Origin: Isoetes taiwanensis | Lineage: Eukaryota > Streptophyta > Lycopodiopsida > Isoetales > Isoetaceae | Length of the DNA: 64,000 bases | Assembly: GCA_021234155.1 (NCBI GenBank) | Contig: JAJEKV010000094.1 | Coordinates: 2,199,782-2,263,781 of the forward strand | Reading direction: 5' to 3' | In this document: in pieces, positions 11,961 to 26,300 of the stretch | Layout: each line of letters opens with the position of its first letter | Position numbering within the stretch: the stretch's first letter is position 1 | The notes under the pieces: generated by a model | The model's input: only the letters and a program-made list of their open reading frames with translations | Told to the model about the DNA's origin: nothing | Databases searched by the model: none | Program-made: the position numbers and the translations under genes

Positions 11961-14900
11961 TCGAGCAATAAAGCATATGAAGATGTAGATTTGAATGCGT
12001 ATAGGATAATTGCATGTATTCATACAAAGGCACCTGGGCGCATTGTGTTAGAAAACATGAGAGAGCTTTATGATATTGCATTATTTTTAGTGCTTTACTT
12101 TAAAGCATGCCAATGGATTGATAAGCTATCACAGTAGGAAAGCATGGATTCTATAAAACAAATTATGTTCCATACAAAAAGAAAGAGAAATCAAAATTAT
12201 ATGCAATTTCTTAATGTCAAGCATTCATGAATATAGAAAGAACAAGCCAAGAATCGGGCCATTAAGAGATCAAAGATCAAGACATTAGTCATTCCTTAGA
12301 GCTCACAACTAGGATCCGAAGCATCGAAAACAAATCGATACACAAAACTAGGAGTCACACAAATTGGCATGATATGATTGCATATTATGATCTTTTTGTT
12401 ATTACTCGGTTTTTCCAAATACTGTATGGTGATTGCAAATCAGCCAACAAATGCTCAAGTATTTTGTAGACAACCAATGAGTTCTTATATATTGTCAGAG
12501 TGTTGCTATCTTAACGAGTCTAAAATAATAGTCGTGGTGGTGCAATCCTTACCTTCTCAGAATTTGTATTCATTGAATCTTCCTCCGCCATATTTCTTTC
12601 ACTTTTGGCTTTTATTTGTGTCCTTTTCATTCACAAGATCTCTATCTATATTTTATGGCATAAGAAACATGTGGAAGGACTCAAGAAATAATTAAGGTGG
12701 CTTACTCAAGGCTTCTGAAGCAATGCTTGGTCTCATATGATATAAAAGCCGCCGCAATGCATGAAATTTTGACAAAAAAGAAATGAAGAAAAGGGCGTGA
12801 AATGGCCGGAAGTCCGATCTAACCTTCGCTCATATATGGAGATGTGTTCAATTGGAAATAGAGTCCACCCGATTGGCTATTTATTGAATAGCTTCCAACT
12901 TGTTTTCGTGCCCGCTTGCTCTTTGCAAAGATCATTTCTAAGATCAATTAGCCAATAGAAGGGAATGGATAGGATCATTCAAACATGGGGTCACATGAAA
13001 GAGAAGAAGGATCTACTTCAAAAACGCGCAGTATAAGGACATACAACTCGCAAGGATAATCTTAGGATGAAGTTATAAAGGGAATTGCAAGCTTTTCACC
13101 AGCCCATCGCCATGGTATATCTCGCTCCCTCAAAGTGCTTGGAATAGAGTGGAGAAAAGTGGAAATCTTTCGGATTCTTAAGGAAGCAGAGGAAAATCTT
13201 TCCTTGTTATCCCTGAGGTCCAAATCCAAAATGCCAGATGGAATCATGCTAAAGATCCTTCATAAGGAAAAATATAAGCCAAAAACTGAAAAGGAATGAA
13301 ACATCTTCATTACCTTATGAACAGCATAACAGTTCTACGCAGGTTTTCTCGCTGTCGCTGCTCATAGACCTACTCAATGGTTGCGCACTCATTTTATTGA
13401 AAGGGAAGTGGCATGGATGTTTGGAGTTCGCTTCATGGTTCGGGCCAAGCCTTTCCTTTTATTATGGTGCTGGTACTCCAAGTAAAGAAAAATATCAAGT
13501 GCTTCAACATGGGTTTGAGCAAGAAAAGTCAAGATTAATAGAAGCATAATTGATATGAGAGCAATCTTAGCGGCTCCGAATCGATGTGGAGCCTCATGGC
13601 CTTCTTAGCTTCGCTTCAGATTCTCAAGATTGTGCTTCATGTGCGCTTATGCATGCAATTATCTCGCATTAGAATCGATAATGAGGAGGAAGTATTCTAA
13701 TAGTTCATCTTATTGCCCCGTCGCGATATCCGCCATGCCGTAAAAAGCCTCTTTCCGCATTTTTGCTTAAGCTTTAATAATACGACCAGATGGAAATCCA
13801 TAGATGAGAAATACTTCAAAGAAAACAAGAAAATGAAGTTTCCGCTTATCCCAGTTCACACAAGATCTTTGTTCAAGGGTTTAGTTCTCGTGTGGCCTTT
13901 ACTGAACATACTCGCAAGATGCTCTCCGCCATACAACAGCTTTCCTCCTTGTTCCAGCATAAAGGCTTCCAGAAAGCTCGGAATCAGTTTCCGAAAGGGG
14001 AAACCACAATTAGAAGGCTGAAGGTAAAAAGGGCGCTAGCAACATGCCTAAAGCCTGGTGGAAATGAAAGTGTATTGACAAGGAAAAGGAATGTCGGACT
14101 AGTTTGTTCTATCGTGAGTTTGCCACCGCTCTTTCATCACTGTTGGGTATTCGCCATACAACAACTTTCCTCCGTGGTTGTATGTTGTAGCCGGCAGCCG
14201 TAACTCCATCTCCATACTTAGCTCGAATCTTTCGAAAGGGGAAAATCGCAGCTAGAAGCAAGAGATCTCATGATATGAATATCATAAAGGTTCCCCTACC
14301 TCGCTTTGCAGTTTCAATCTCCATCACCCGCAGCCTGGAGCCTCTCCTTTGAAAAGACCGCCGATTTGTAATCTCCGCTTATAGGTAATCTGACATGCAA
14401 CGTAGGCATGCAAAGGGTCGGAAAAGGCATGCAAGATGAAAGGCATGCATTCTTCATGCAATGGATTGAGGATTCGGCGTACGCCATAGCCAAAATTCGA
14501 TCACCGAGTGGAGCCACGCCATGGCCATGGTGCTTCGTAAGAAAATGACTTGATCATAAGGCCCTTGGTTCCAAATCTGCCCGTAATGCCTGGAAGAGAT
14601 GTACCGCGATGTGTCGGGGATTCGTGCACGCCAGAGCCATCATTTTTCTCAGATGGGCAAATAACAAAGAAATGGAGGCTAAACTATACAATTTCATTTG
14701 TTCTACTTGCTACAAGAGAATCAAGTACAAACCTTTGCAAGGTAAAGCCTCAAGTCATTTTATAAAAGGTAAGTCTTTTTTTTTCATTTTAAAGATAAGT
14801 CTTTAGTAAGATCAGTTTAAAGCATGTATTTTAAGGTAAGCATTACTAAATAGCATACTTCGTATAGGAAAATTCATGGAATATAGTCATTAAAGCTGCG

Positions 14901-15430
14901 ATGATGGGCTTCCCAGCTTTTCCAAAAGCAGGAAGCAATCTTTAACTAGCATGGTTTGTAAATGCCATGAGGGAAAAATGCTTAAGCCATACCCACTCTT
15001 GTTTGTGCCAAAAGTTGCCAAAGGACTATATGAAACTCTCTCTGCGGACGCCGCTTCTTCAAGAATTGAAAACTTTGTTTCAATGGGATTCATTTTAGAC
15101 TCCGGTAGAAGAAGTTGTTCGTTGTTCTCCTTCTTTGACTCCGAGATCATCTAGCCCAACTTGATCTCGCTGCATGTTTCTAGGTGGGAACCAATTGTCA
15201 AAGAGACAACCCAATAGTTTCTTATATTCAAAACAGTAATTCTATGTTTATAATTATTATCTCTTGACCATGGTTACGACATCTTATGCATCTTAATATA
15301 AGCTTCCAACTCACTTTCTGTAGACAAGAGTTCTGAGGAGTCACGCATGTGTTCGGCAATGCCGCGGAAGAAGTCATAGATCCTACATCTGAAAAGACCC
15401 CAGCGTAATACTTGACGCTCTTCAACAAAT
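11960..15430. other. No gene recognised
   Basis: AT-rich, with short ORFs on both strands (for example 12378-12695 and 13713-14203, plus) that show no domain and no shared frame across breaks. A transposase origin was considered for 12950-13450 and could not be supported. Confidence 0.45.
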
Positions 15431-16030
15431 GGCAAAGGACGTCCTCCCTTTCCTTCATTCCCTTTTATTAAATCCCCATTTCTCCTCATCCCCATTCTCC
15501 CTATCCCATTCTAAATTGTAATTCCCCCATTAGGCCCCTCATTACCCTCTTACTAATCTTATCCTCCATTCTAAATTGTAACCTCCATTGCTCCTCATTA
15601 CCCCTATTAACCCCTCAAGCAATTCCATTTCACATCCTCCATTCTTCATTTTAGTAGAAATCCCTATATTCTAAATCAAGTAATCCTCCTATTACTCCTT
15701 CATTACCCCTGGGTGAGTCCTCGACTAATTCCCACATTTCTCAAGATCCCCATTCTCATCTCTTACAAAAATCCCCGTTCTAAAATTGCAATCCTCCATT
15801 ACTCCCTCATTACCCCTACTAACCCTAACTACCTGCTCCTCATCCCCATTCTTCATTTTTTTTAAGGAATCCCTCATGTTCTAAATTGCAATCCCCTTAA
15901 TACTCCATCATTATCCCTAGTACCTCTTTGACTACCCTATTTTCCTCATCCTCCATTCTTCATTTTATTTATAGAAAATCCCTATGTTATAAATTGTAAT
16001 CCCCCTATTACACTCTCAAGCATTCTCTAA
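15430..16030. repeat. Second pyrimidine-rich degenerate repeat
   Basis: Repeated phrases such as attcccctcattacccct and ctaaattgtaat, C/T-rich on the plus strand, resembling the 11360-11960 tract in style but not in unit. Confidence 0.6.
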
Positions 16031-16974
16031 CATAGATGCAGAGTCCAAAGATTATGTACCCAATATCTTTCCATATCAATCAGAGGATCTACACAAATAG
16101 TGACCATATTTGAATTTGATCATCCGTGATCAATTAGAAATTTTCATTACAATAGAATGGAGAGAAGCTAGCCTCATTAATGATATACATTTTGTCACCG
16201 TAAATGCATGGATATCTAGGGCTATACCGTGGAGCAAACAAGGAAGTTGGATTAGAATATATATAGACCCATTTTCCGATCGCCATTATCAACCGGATCG
16301 CCCACCACCTATCAGTGAAGAGGCGAAGTTCAAGCTTTTGCGTGCTAATACTTCCACGGCGACAATGCTTTGACAAAGGGTAATGCTCTATAATTTATAC
16401 ATACATTACTAATGGCGAAATGATTTGCACAATGTCATATTCCTTGTCATTTTCCGTGTTCTCTTTTTATGGCATTACAAGATCAAATCTCGGTGGCTTT
16501 TATGACAAAGAATTGCAAGCTTTCCAAATCTGCACCTCAGTTATACCCGCAATTTTAAGCATAAGGATTTGTCAATTTTAAAAAGGAAGAGTTTTAAATG
16601 TTATCGCTAAAGAACTTAATGTTTCAATGGGTTTATGACAATCTTTTTCATGTTCTTAAAATCATAAAAAATGCTAGCATTTGATTTGTGATGTACTCGT
16701 GATATAATTGCATGCAATAGATACAATTTTGTCAGTACTATGCGGGACATAATCTAAGCCAATTTGTCTTGAGAGGAACTTAAAACCAGATGCAACTCTC
16801 AATATGCACATAAAACAAAATGCGTATACGATGCTAAAGGGACAAACACCGAAAGCTCCAAAACAATGGCTGCATCTAATCAATTGAGATTTAGCTCTTG
16901 GCAATTAAAATGAAAATTGCCCGCCTACTTGGCTAGTATAGGCTAGGGCTATTTCGCTTCTACGTAAATTCAGC

Positions 16975-17720
16975 CCGTACTTAATGCAAAGTTGTGTGAT
17001 CTATATGATGTGCTTAGTAAAGGCAGATAATGCATGTGAGCTCAAATTTTAGGTTCATGCAAGACTTTGTATAAGAAAAGCATACCATGGATCAAGAATG
17101 TAATCACTAATATGTCATATCCATTATTGAGAAATACTATAGGATGAATTTGCTTCATTCACATGGGCGCCTTTTATAGGTCAGAGGTTAAAAATATTAG
17201 TTAGGCACAACCATTAGAGTGCGTGCATTAAATCTAATGTATTAATCCTAGGCCTTGCATAGGTAGATGGATAGAATCAAAAGATAGTATTAGGGGATCT
17301 CTTGCTTACAATGCGTAGGAAAATACAACATGGGAATTTAGGAGAATTGCCCCTTCTACTTAAGGTTGTGTGATCTATATGATGTGCTTAGTACGTAATA
17401 ATGGCGCAGCCTCACCCTTTTAGGTTTATGCGTAACTTTGTATAGGAAAGCGATCATGGATCAAGAATGTAAATTAATATGCTCTGACATCCATCATCGA
17501 GACATACTATATAGGATAAACTTTGTCACTAAATGGCGCCTATAGGCTACAAGTTAAAAAAATAATGTTGCTAGGCAGAGCCAATGTGGCTGTAGGCATT
17601 AAATCTAATGTATTGAACCTAACACCGCATAGGCTAGATGATGGAAGCAAAGAATAGTATTAGGGGATTCTTTGACTCACAATGCAAGAGGGGAAAATAA
17701 ACATGGAATTTAGTAGAGAT
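16975..17720. repeat. ~375-bp diverged tandem duplication
   Basis: Two direct copies start near 16991 and 17366 with gttgtgtgatctatatgatg and end near agtattaggggat. Shared landmarks in order include catggatcaagaatgtaa and gcattaaatctaatgtatt. The copies differ by many one-base indels. No coding content recognised. Confidence 0.7.
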
Positions 17721-19795
17721 ATAATGCTAGGGATCTTAGTTGTGGTGGATTTGGCAATAGCACACATGGGCAAGCCTATGGGTGTTAAAAATCATGTTGC
17801 TAGGCAATGTACCCACAAGGTTGTGCCACATTTAACTCGCTTAATGCATAAGTTAGACCAATAAATGATCTGCCAACGGTTGCATTCTCCTAATAGATAT
17901 TTGGGTATACGCTCCTTCTTTCCTCATTTTTATAATCAAGGTAAAGGCCACAGTAAAGACACGAAAGTGGCATTTTAGTGGGACAATGTATCCTCACAAC
18001 CTCTAAGAGTCTCCGCCTTCCATATCTTCTCTTACCTAAAAGAAAACCTATGCCATAGCATCAAGTGAACTATTGTAGGGCACATCTTATTGTGTTTCCG
18101 TGATCTTGGTTTTCAAACTGCTTATGTCCCAAATCTTGTCTCGATGCTTTTTTGAGCATGGTATCGGTAAGACATTATCATTACTGCTATCTATTACCTC
18201 ATGGAACAAAATATACGGTAATAGCATGGCCTTGGCTCCAGTGTCATTTGAGCTTCTACACTGCATAAGACTTGGGGAATAAGTCCACTGGATATCTTTC
18301 AAGCATGAAGACTTGGGGAATAACTCCCCGATGCTTTCTTAGAAAGCATAGTATTTGGTAAGGTACAATTCAATAACGCAGCATCTAATAATAACATAAC
18401 AACACACATCCGCATTAATACCTTAAATCGCTTAACGCCTTACTTCATAACAACGTATTCCACCACAGCATCAATCACATCGTTTCTCTTCACAAGCCTA
18501 CAAATAACGGCTAAATCCATCAGCCAGATCAAGAATTGATAATCCAAAGAATCTAAGGAAAGAAGAAAATATAATTCTATATTTGCTCACATCCCTCGTT
18601 TACATAACACCCGCAACTCCTCTTGTGATTAGTTGCACCCTGACATCTCAGCCATAAATAGTAGGTAGTCCACCGCACATTTGCTTAATAGAGTTAAAAT
18701 ATAAGGAAATAGGTCACACATACAAAACTCACAATCCATTCTCGCAGATTTGTGCAAAGAGCTAAAAATTATAAGAGAGTTTTTGGTAACTTATATTCAT
18801 GCTTCCCCATTTTCCATCTTATGGAGCTTTATAAAAATAATGGCCTAGAGATGTAAACTTGTATAATCGATGCCATTGGTAACAATTCCAAGCTCATGCT
18901 CCTTGGTAGAAATCGCAAGACAAACCCTATACTTAAAATGAGATTGCCTAAACGAAATAGGCTCTTCAAATGCTTCAAAACCATCTCGATACTTGCCGCT
19001 ACACCTCTCTCAGTAACTTTAACATATCGCACTGTAAACCCACAAAAGAAAAATATGCACCGGGAACCCGGGCGATCAAGAGCCAAAAATCCGGACATAA
19101 GCAAGAGCAAAAAATGCACGAACTGGGCTCGGGTGGCCGAATCCGGGTGAAGTGGCACAAAATAAAACTCTAGGACCTATTAATTTTGCGTACCAATTTG
19201 TGGTAGCCTCCAAACTATAGAGCCAGAACTGGTGGTAGCCGATTCTGTGGCGTTCTACAAGCAAACGACATCCTATTACATGCTTTTCATGCTGAATGTC
19301 CTACTTCCGATCCAAAGGACAAAAAAATTGTAATATCAACGCTAAGACTCAAGGCATTTACTCATCATAAAACGCGTTTATTATTATATATAGATTAGTA
19401 ATGGTGTCCAGCGTTGCTTGACATAAGTTATGTTTTGGTCGCAATGAGAAAAAGCGTGGAGTAATAATCCAATTTTCTTAACTTCCAAAAAATTATCAAA
19501 AGTTAACAATGTTTAAAGAAACCTAGCTCATTCATGTTAGCGATTGCACAAATTGGTTACAGTTGCAGAGTAGATGGACAAAAAAAGCCACAATCATTTC
19601 TTCGATAACCCTCCTGCATAAAAATTCCCCCGGCCCGGCTTCATTCCTATTTTTTTGGCTGCATGCTTCATTACCCTTTTTTTTTCTATTTTTTGTGGAA
19701 CTTTCATGTCTTTTCTTATTTTTTGTGGGACATGGCTTCTCACCCTCAAATTAGATGAGCATGAGAGGGATGATGAATTCTACACTGTCCAAACC
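17720..19795. other. No gene recognised
   Basis: Contains only short overlapping ORFs (for example 18829-19158 minus and 18896-19150 plus) without any motif I can name. Confidence 0.45.
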
Positions 19796-19920
19796 TTGCC
19801 CAATTCTGAGTAAATTTATTATTGCCGTATACCATTCTTGCCTAATTCTGAGTAAATTTATTATTGCTGTATACCATCCTTGCCCAATTCTAAGTAAATT
19901 TATTATTGTTGTATACCATA
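19795..19920. repeat. 42-bp repeat, three copies
   Basis: Units begin cttgcccaattctgagtaaa at 19795, 19837 and 19879, each 42 bp with one to three substitutions and no indels. The clean period contrasts with the indel-rich repeats elsewhere in the window. Confidence 0.9.
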
Positions 19921-21240
19921 TAAGAATTTGAGCCGTACATCAATGTCAACTACACATTGTAGTGATTTACATAGTGGAAGATGTGATCAAATTGATATCT
20001 TCCTTATAATGTTTTAGGGTATGTCGTGGATCACGCCCTAAAAATATTGACGGCCCAGCTTTGATTGAAATTTTGGACGGTCTTGGATATGAGGCATGAA
20101 TTTTCTTAGGTTTGCTATGTGGTTTGTGTCTAGGGTTTGGTCGAGGAACACATAGCGGATTAAAGCAGGTAAATATAACTTAGGGCTTCGTACCAAATAG
20201 GTTTGTTGCTAGCTTCGGCTTCCAAAGAAATACTGATTTGGCTATGGTTGTGCTTCTTGATTATGCTTTCAAGAAATTCTTTTTAACTTTGTCGATTTGT
20301 GAAGGGAATGTTCTGACAAGAAAAAAAAGGAAGAATATAAAAAAGGCATAGATTCAGAAGAATCGAAAGTCTTAAGGCAAAATGTTATGTCCTATACAAG
20401 ACTCCATGAATTCATCACTCTGCATAACCTCGTTGAATGAGCCTCCCAAGAATAACTTGTTTTTACATCCTCTCATCCCCGCTTGATTCACATCCGCATT
20501 CTAATTATCCGTCGGAATTTAAACCCTTACTATCTCGTGATACAAGAAGGCAAAAGCTTTGATTATTTGCCGGAATTCCAAACCCAAACCTATTAAACTT
20601 CTTAATGATTTTTCTGTTCATATCTTTTTGGCCCTTTCGAGCTTGATGCTCTCATGCAGAGAAACACAAAGGAAGGATCATGAATAGAAGTGCTGAAGGC
20701 TGTCAAAACCAGATGGAATTTTGATCCCCTTCAAAATAGGATCATCCATTTTAATGTATTGGGCCTCGTGAATGGTCGGTCACAAATCTTTTGAATCAAG
20801 TAGGAATCCTCCTTATAGGCATTGGAAGGTATGTATATTTATTATGACTTATTATAGTGAAATCTAAGCACTAATAGTAGAGTATTTAGGAAGGGCGAGA
20901 TTCATCTGCTCTTTTGTTATTGCAGTTGCCTATTGTAGAATCTGCATTGTCATCATAAGTAGCATTTATGAAATGCATTACTAGGTGATCTATTTAAATT
21001 TTCTAAAAACATTTGACTCTTAGATGATATCTACAGCCAGACTTCTATCAAGAAGAGGCTTATGCATCTTTCAGATTATAATTGAGCTTGGTCGCAGCTA
21101 GAAACCATTTGAGATAACTCATTCAACAATGTGGTCTCTAGCCTCTAAGCTTGACATGATTGGAATGTTGTCCCTATGCCATCAAGTAAGGCTACAAAGC
21201 ACTTTGGAGACTACTTTATCTGTTACGGTACAAAAGTATA
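19920..21240. other. No gene recognised
   Basis: AT-rich sequence without a supportable ORF or repeat. Confidence 0.45.
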
Positions 21241-21242
21241 GC

Positions 21243-21370
21243 ACTCACTCGATCAGCTTAATATTGTAATTAATCTGAAAATGTAAGAAATGACATTTCC
21301 AAACATACTCACTCGATCAGCTTAGTATTTTAATTAATTTAAAAATGTTAGGCATGACATTTCCAAACAT
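21243..21370. repeat. 64-bp repeat, two copies
   Basis: Units start actcactcgatcagctta at 21243 and 21307 and end with tgacatttccaaacat. Confidence 0.85.
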
Positions 21371-21639
21371 ATAATATGTCAGTCATAGTCATGCGTCTGT
21401 TGCTTTTCATACTATTTGGCTACTTTGTTCGATGAACTCATTGCACACCTAGATTTCTTCTCAGTTATGCACTATTTGAAAGTCTCATAAAGTTTCCATT
21501 TATATCTTGCTAATTATTGCATGATTTAATTTAATCATGATGTTAACTAATTTAATTAATTTGTCTTTCACATTATATTAATATGAATTTAACTAATCAA
21601 GTAAAATATTGGTCTCCCTAACTAAACATCTGAACCATG

Positions 21640-21820
21640 CATATATCGAAGTTCGATATAATGGGCGGTATATCGAAGGCCCGATATATGTATATCCGCA
21701 AAGGCCGAAAAAATGGCTGTGATAAAAGGTATAAAACTGATATGGCCAAAAGAGTATATCGAAGCCCGATATACAATAGTGAAGTATCAACTCGATATAC
21801 TATAGTATATCTAACTCCGG
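21640..21820. repeat. Cluster of TATATCGAAG half-palindromes
   Basis: The motif TATCGAAG followed by C or T-rich bases and CGATATA recurs several times (atatcgaagttcgatata, tatcgaaggcccgatata, tatcgaagcccgatatac). A related cluster lies at 23090-23365. Confidence 0.55.
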
Positions 21821-22486
21821 AGCATACAACAGATATCAATTTTTGTGTTTTTCCGGTTCTCTTGGTTTCCTTTGCCCTAATGCTAACAAAACCCTAATGT
21901 GGGCCGCCATTGTATTCTTGGCTCTAGTGCTGTCAGCCAAAGCTTGTTCGCCAACCAAAGCTTGTTCTTACCTCTAAGTCCATTGCTATACCTCCTGATC
22001 CTCCTTTGATACTTTTGACTCTTGCCTTCAAAACGTGAGCTTTATTGCAATGTAATACCATCGAAGCTCTGACAATAGTTCTTCCATTTGACTGATTTGA
22101 TTTGTTAAAATGGATATTATCTCAAGATACTACCGCAACAATAAAGATATGCCGATGTGCCGATGTTCTTAAACCTACTCTAATTTCATTCCTGACTCTA
22201 TTTTGATAAGCCCAAAGTGCGAGCACTCAAAACTCAGCGAATCAGCCTAAATATCTCAAAACCATGTGAATATCGTAAAAGATCTAACCTTTCGCGGCAA
22301 TGACATCTTGTTTAAAGTTCAAGGGATGTACTCTTTCAAATTTTATCCTCGGCCAGGAACATGTCCCGGGCCGTGGTTTTATCTTCATCCTCGTTGTTCA
22401 TGTATCATCGTTTAGCTCTATAATATGAACCTTTAGAATGAACCATATTTTGAGCATGTAATGTTTTGGTTAGTTTCTTAAGCATG

Positions 22487-22513
22487 TTTTTTTTTTTTTT
22501 TTTTTTTTTTTTT
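22487..22513. repeat. 27-bp poly-T tract
   Basis: Uninterrupted run of 27 T. It could be the reverse complement of a retroposon poly-A tail, but no LINE or SINE body was recognised in the following sequence. Confidence 0.8.
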
Positions 22514-22698
22514 GAAGAATCGTGGTCAAAGAATATATTAAAAGAATGGTATTATTACAAAGCAAGTGAGGAGGAAGGAGAACTCTAAAGAGACAAATAT
22601 ACTGACACTCCACAACAAACTCATTTAAAACTGCAACTCCATCGGCCGTGACAAAACCGACCATCACCATTCTCCATACAACACCCAGAAGTCCCAGC

Positions 22699-22905
22699 TT
22701 AAATGGCAAACTTCCACTCTACTACTCCCCGGGAACACCGTAAGCTTTGAAATAGCTTCTTCTTGTCCTCGAATGAGGAATCAGAGGCCGCAAGTCAGCC
22801 AATCCCCCTCCGGCCAAATGGCAAACTTCCGTTTACTACTCCCCCGGGAAACACCGTAAAGCTTTTGAAATAGCTTCTATCCTCAGAGTCGCAGGAATCA
22901 GAGAG
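22699..22905. repeat. Diverged ~115-bp tandem duplication
   Basis: The phrase atggcaaacttcc, then a ctactactcc stretch and ttgaaatagcttct, occurs at about 22701 and 22818, with one-base indels between copies (ccccggg against cccccggg; gaacaccg against gaaacaccg). Confidence 0.7.
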
Positions 22906-23089
22906 GTCAGCAGTTTCTTGTACATGTTTATTTGCACATATGTGTTTTGTTTAATTGGATCGGGCTCAAAACAAGAATGATAACCGTTTCTTATGTAAAA
23001 CATGCTTGAAAGTTTAAAATAGCATTTTGGAAAGAGAAAGCTCTCTACAAAGATATGTTTCAATTTATGGAATTTAAGTATATGGCGTA

Positions 23090-23365
23090 AAGATAAAGCT
23101 CTCTATATCGATTTAAAATTTGACGATATAGCATATATCGAAGCGATATAATGATACTGTGATATATCGAAGTTCAATATATGCTATATATGCCGTGATA
23201 ATTGTATAAAATAACGCTTTTAGATTTTGTGTATTATACGGATTTTTTCTACCGCCGAATCAAAATTTTCAAAAAATCGATATCGAAGTTCGAGAGCACC
23301 GCTTCCATCGAACTCGAGAGCATCAGATATTTGTATATCGAAGTTCATATACGCAATATATCTAA
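23090..23365. repeat. Second cluster of TATATCGAAG motifs
   Basis: Contains tatatcgaagcgatataa, tatatcgaagttcaatata, tatcgaagttcgagagc and tatatcgaagttcatata, the same motif as at 21640-21820. Confidence 0.55.
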
Positions 23366-26300
23366 CCTCGACATACGCTTTGGTTTTGAATGTATAGTTA
23401 GGGCTACCAGTAGCAATCAGAATTCAATACTCTTCATATATTAATATAATCTTTGCAATGCAACCTGTGTAACTGGTAAACCTCAGAGGTATTGGGCTCC
23501 AACATACACTACGGCGGATGACAGCTGCTAAAGATCACTTAGTAATTGAATATTTTGCATCCTAAAAATATGCCCCTTCTAATAATGTGAGTCAAAGAAG
23601 GAATTGGGAACTCCAAATTAAAAGAATCTCTATTTAAGTGTTTTCTTTACTCCCTTGGTTAGGGAGGGATTGAATGCATCTATAATCATATTTCTCAATC
23701 ATAATCATATTTATCAGATAAAACTTTTGCTGAAATTTACAATAGCAAAGGCGTAGAGCACATGTATTACTAAGCATATAGGAACAATACAAAGACTTTC
23801 AAATTGCTTTTCAAAAATTTGAAGGCTTTAACTTCCCGACCGGCATGTAAAAATAGTTCTCACAAAATTCTACCATATATAGCTAAGCAACAAGATCTGT
23901 CTAAAACTAATAGCTTATCCAAAAATGATGTAGTAGGCGATCATGTCATATGTTCATTTGTAACGTATGCCTGGCCGGGCATCGCTTGAAATCAGAATGT
24001 CTTGATCAATGGAAAAGTGCAGAATCCTTTATTATAACAAAATTTTTCAAAAATATCCTTTATTGTTGACATCTTGAAAATTGCACATTGAAGAGGTAGT
24101 ACACTTACTCATAATGTGATCCGTGTTTGTCTTTAGGCAAACCAAACCAATGGCGCAATTTCCGCTTTATCATAAAGCGATTGGTGTTTTGTCTTTAGGC
24201 AAACCAATGCTAATTTCTCGACGAAAGCAAAATAGAGGCTATAAAGGATCTTGAATTGTATTTAACAGGCGTCATTGTTGAGCAAGGGCGAAGGTCTTGG
24301 CAAATGAGTTCTCGTTAAAGGTCGTCTATAATAATGGTTTATATTTTTGTTGACATTGTTTCTTCCCACGTTGCATATATAACTTATGAATATTTATTGA
24401 GGAGGTTGTAGTTATCTTGTTCGATATATCTGTGAATATTCACGAGGTTATAAATGAGGGTTGGAAGTTGCATGAAGCAAGTACCAATTGCCTAAACAAA
24501 TTAAGTAGTCTTGTGAATATGTGGCAGAGGTTGCAAAGTTGAATGAACATGTGAACATTTGTGAGCAGAAGTTGCATGAACATGGTATCGATTGCCCTAA
24601 CAATTCTAAGTTCATTCAAGATAATCTCCAAATGATTTGTACCTATAAAAACATTACAGCACTTTAAGCAATGGACAAAATATAGGCATTGCAAATTGCT
24701 AGCTTTTTCATCACGTGAACTACTCCAGTGCATAGGTCTAGTTTGTACTTCTCAAGTTAAATTGTTTGAAAACTTTGGTTTACTCCTATATGCTCCCATG
24801 GAAACCTAATGCATTTACATTTATGAATGGAGTGTATGCCAACTTTATCAGAATAGTTAGATCTTACCATGCAAATCAAGTTTTTATGGTTAACCGGCCT
24901 AAATAACCGCACATACATGCAACGCTCAAAAATAACATGCCAGCCTTTCAACTCATCATAATGATGTCAATACACAAATGTTTAATTTTCCTACCTCATA
25001 TGCACATGGTACCTCGATTCTCATTTCTGTGTATGATCAATGCAACTTTACAAATTCTCACTTCTTTGCATGTAGGATCACCTAAAACAATGATGCTTTT
25101 CATGAGGAAAATGAACATTAACATTCACCAAAACAAAATACACTTTTTATTTAACAAATTGATCCTCAAATGTTTCAAATGGAGCCGTTTCTAGCCCGAA
25201 TAAAATAGAGCTTTATAGAAGGATCCTTACATTACCATGCTTCTTTTTAGAATGTCTTGTAGATCAAGCAAGCATAACGTATCAATGGCAAGTCATACAC
25301 CTCTACTCGGTTTTGGCAGCAGATTTTGTATGGCCTCAGAAATGATACCAGGAGAAGAGAGAGAAATGTAGATCCATCTACAACATGAAGAGACATAGCT
25401 GAGAAAAAAACTAACTAATATGGATCTACTCAATCTATGCATCTCCAACGTTCCACCAGTTATGATTCTAACTGTTAGCATTAGATGCATTGCATTATAG
25501 TGATTTTGCAAGCCAAATTCTATGACCTTAACATTTCAAAGAAACTAACCTCAATCTCAAATGTGTGCAATATGAGATGCAAAAGTCCAGAATCTCAAGA
25601 TGCTAGGAGCGAGAGCTGTCCTTATTAAACCTGACCCCATTTCTGGCCAGCTCAAGCACCTACACCAACCAGCATATCATGCATGAAATTCACATGAAAA
25701 AGGGAGAAACGATACGTTGGTGTAGACTACCAACCTATAGAAAGGAAATACAAATTCTTACCTGAGTGGCCAAGTATTTTAACTTGGAACAGAATGTGTT
25801 GAAACTAATGGTTGCCCATTTACTCCATTTCGTAATGCAACAGTTAAGCTTTGCTCATTTTTATTTGCAAGGATAACAACCACCTTCCTTAGCAGATTTT
25901 GCTGAACGGGCTCTGTTGTTGAACCCAATCTTTTGAACCCTAGCGGCAACATTCTAAACCCAGTCGTTTGAACCCTCACGGCAACATCCTGCTTCCAAAA
26001 ATCCAGTCGGAGCTGGTTGCTTCAAAAAAGCAGATAAAACAGGCAGGTTAAAGCAACAGGCGACCAGCTCCAGGGCAGCAACTGCAAAGATCAGATTGGC
26101 GTCCACCAGAGCATCGGCCTCCTAAATCCTAGACTCATCTTTTCCTTTCGAAACTCGACTCTTCCTTTCTAAATCCGGCAAACTTGAAACCCTCGAGGTA
26201 TGCATAAAAATACGCCTGTAGCCATAAGCAGCAACTGACGACCATAGCCATATCCACCTTCGCGGCTATAGTAGTCTGGATAGAGTAACAAAAATTGTTG

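Noticed and set aside
12950-13450. Possible second hAT transposase fragment (RAVxGHTTRKDNLRMK-like reading)
   Set aside because: The similarity rests on a few residues in shifting frames and no neighbouring motif supports it.
19795-19920. Regular 42-bp repeats as a CRISPR array
   Set aside because: The whole 42-bp unit is repeated, without unique spacers, in a eukaryotic context.
22487-22960. Poly-T followed by complex sequence, as a LINE or SINE in reverse
   Set aside because: No reverse transcriptase, promoter boxes or target duplication could be seen.
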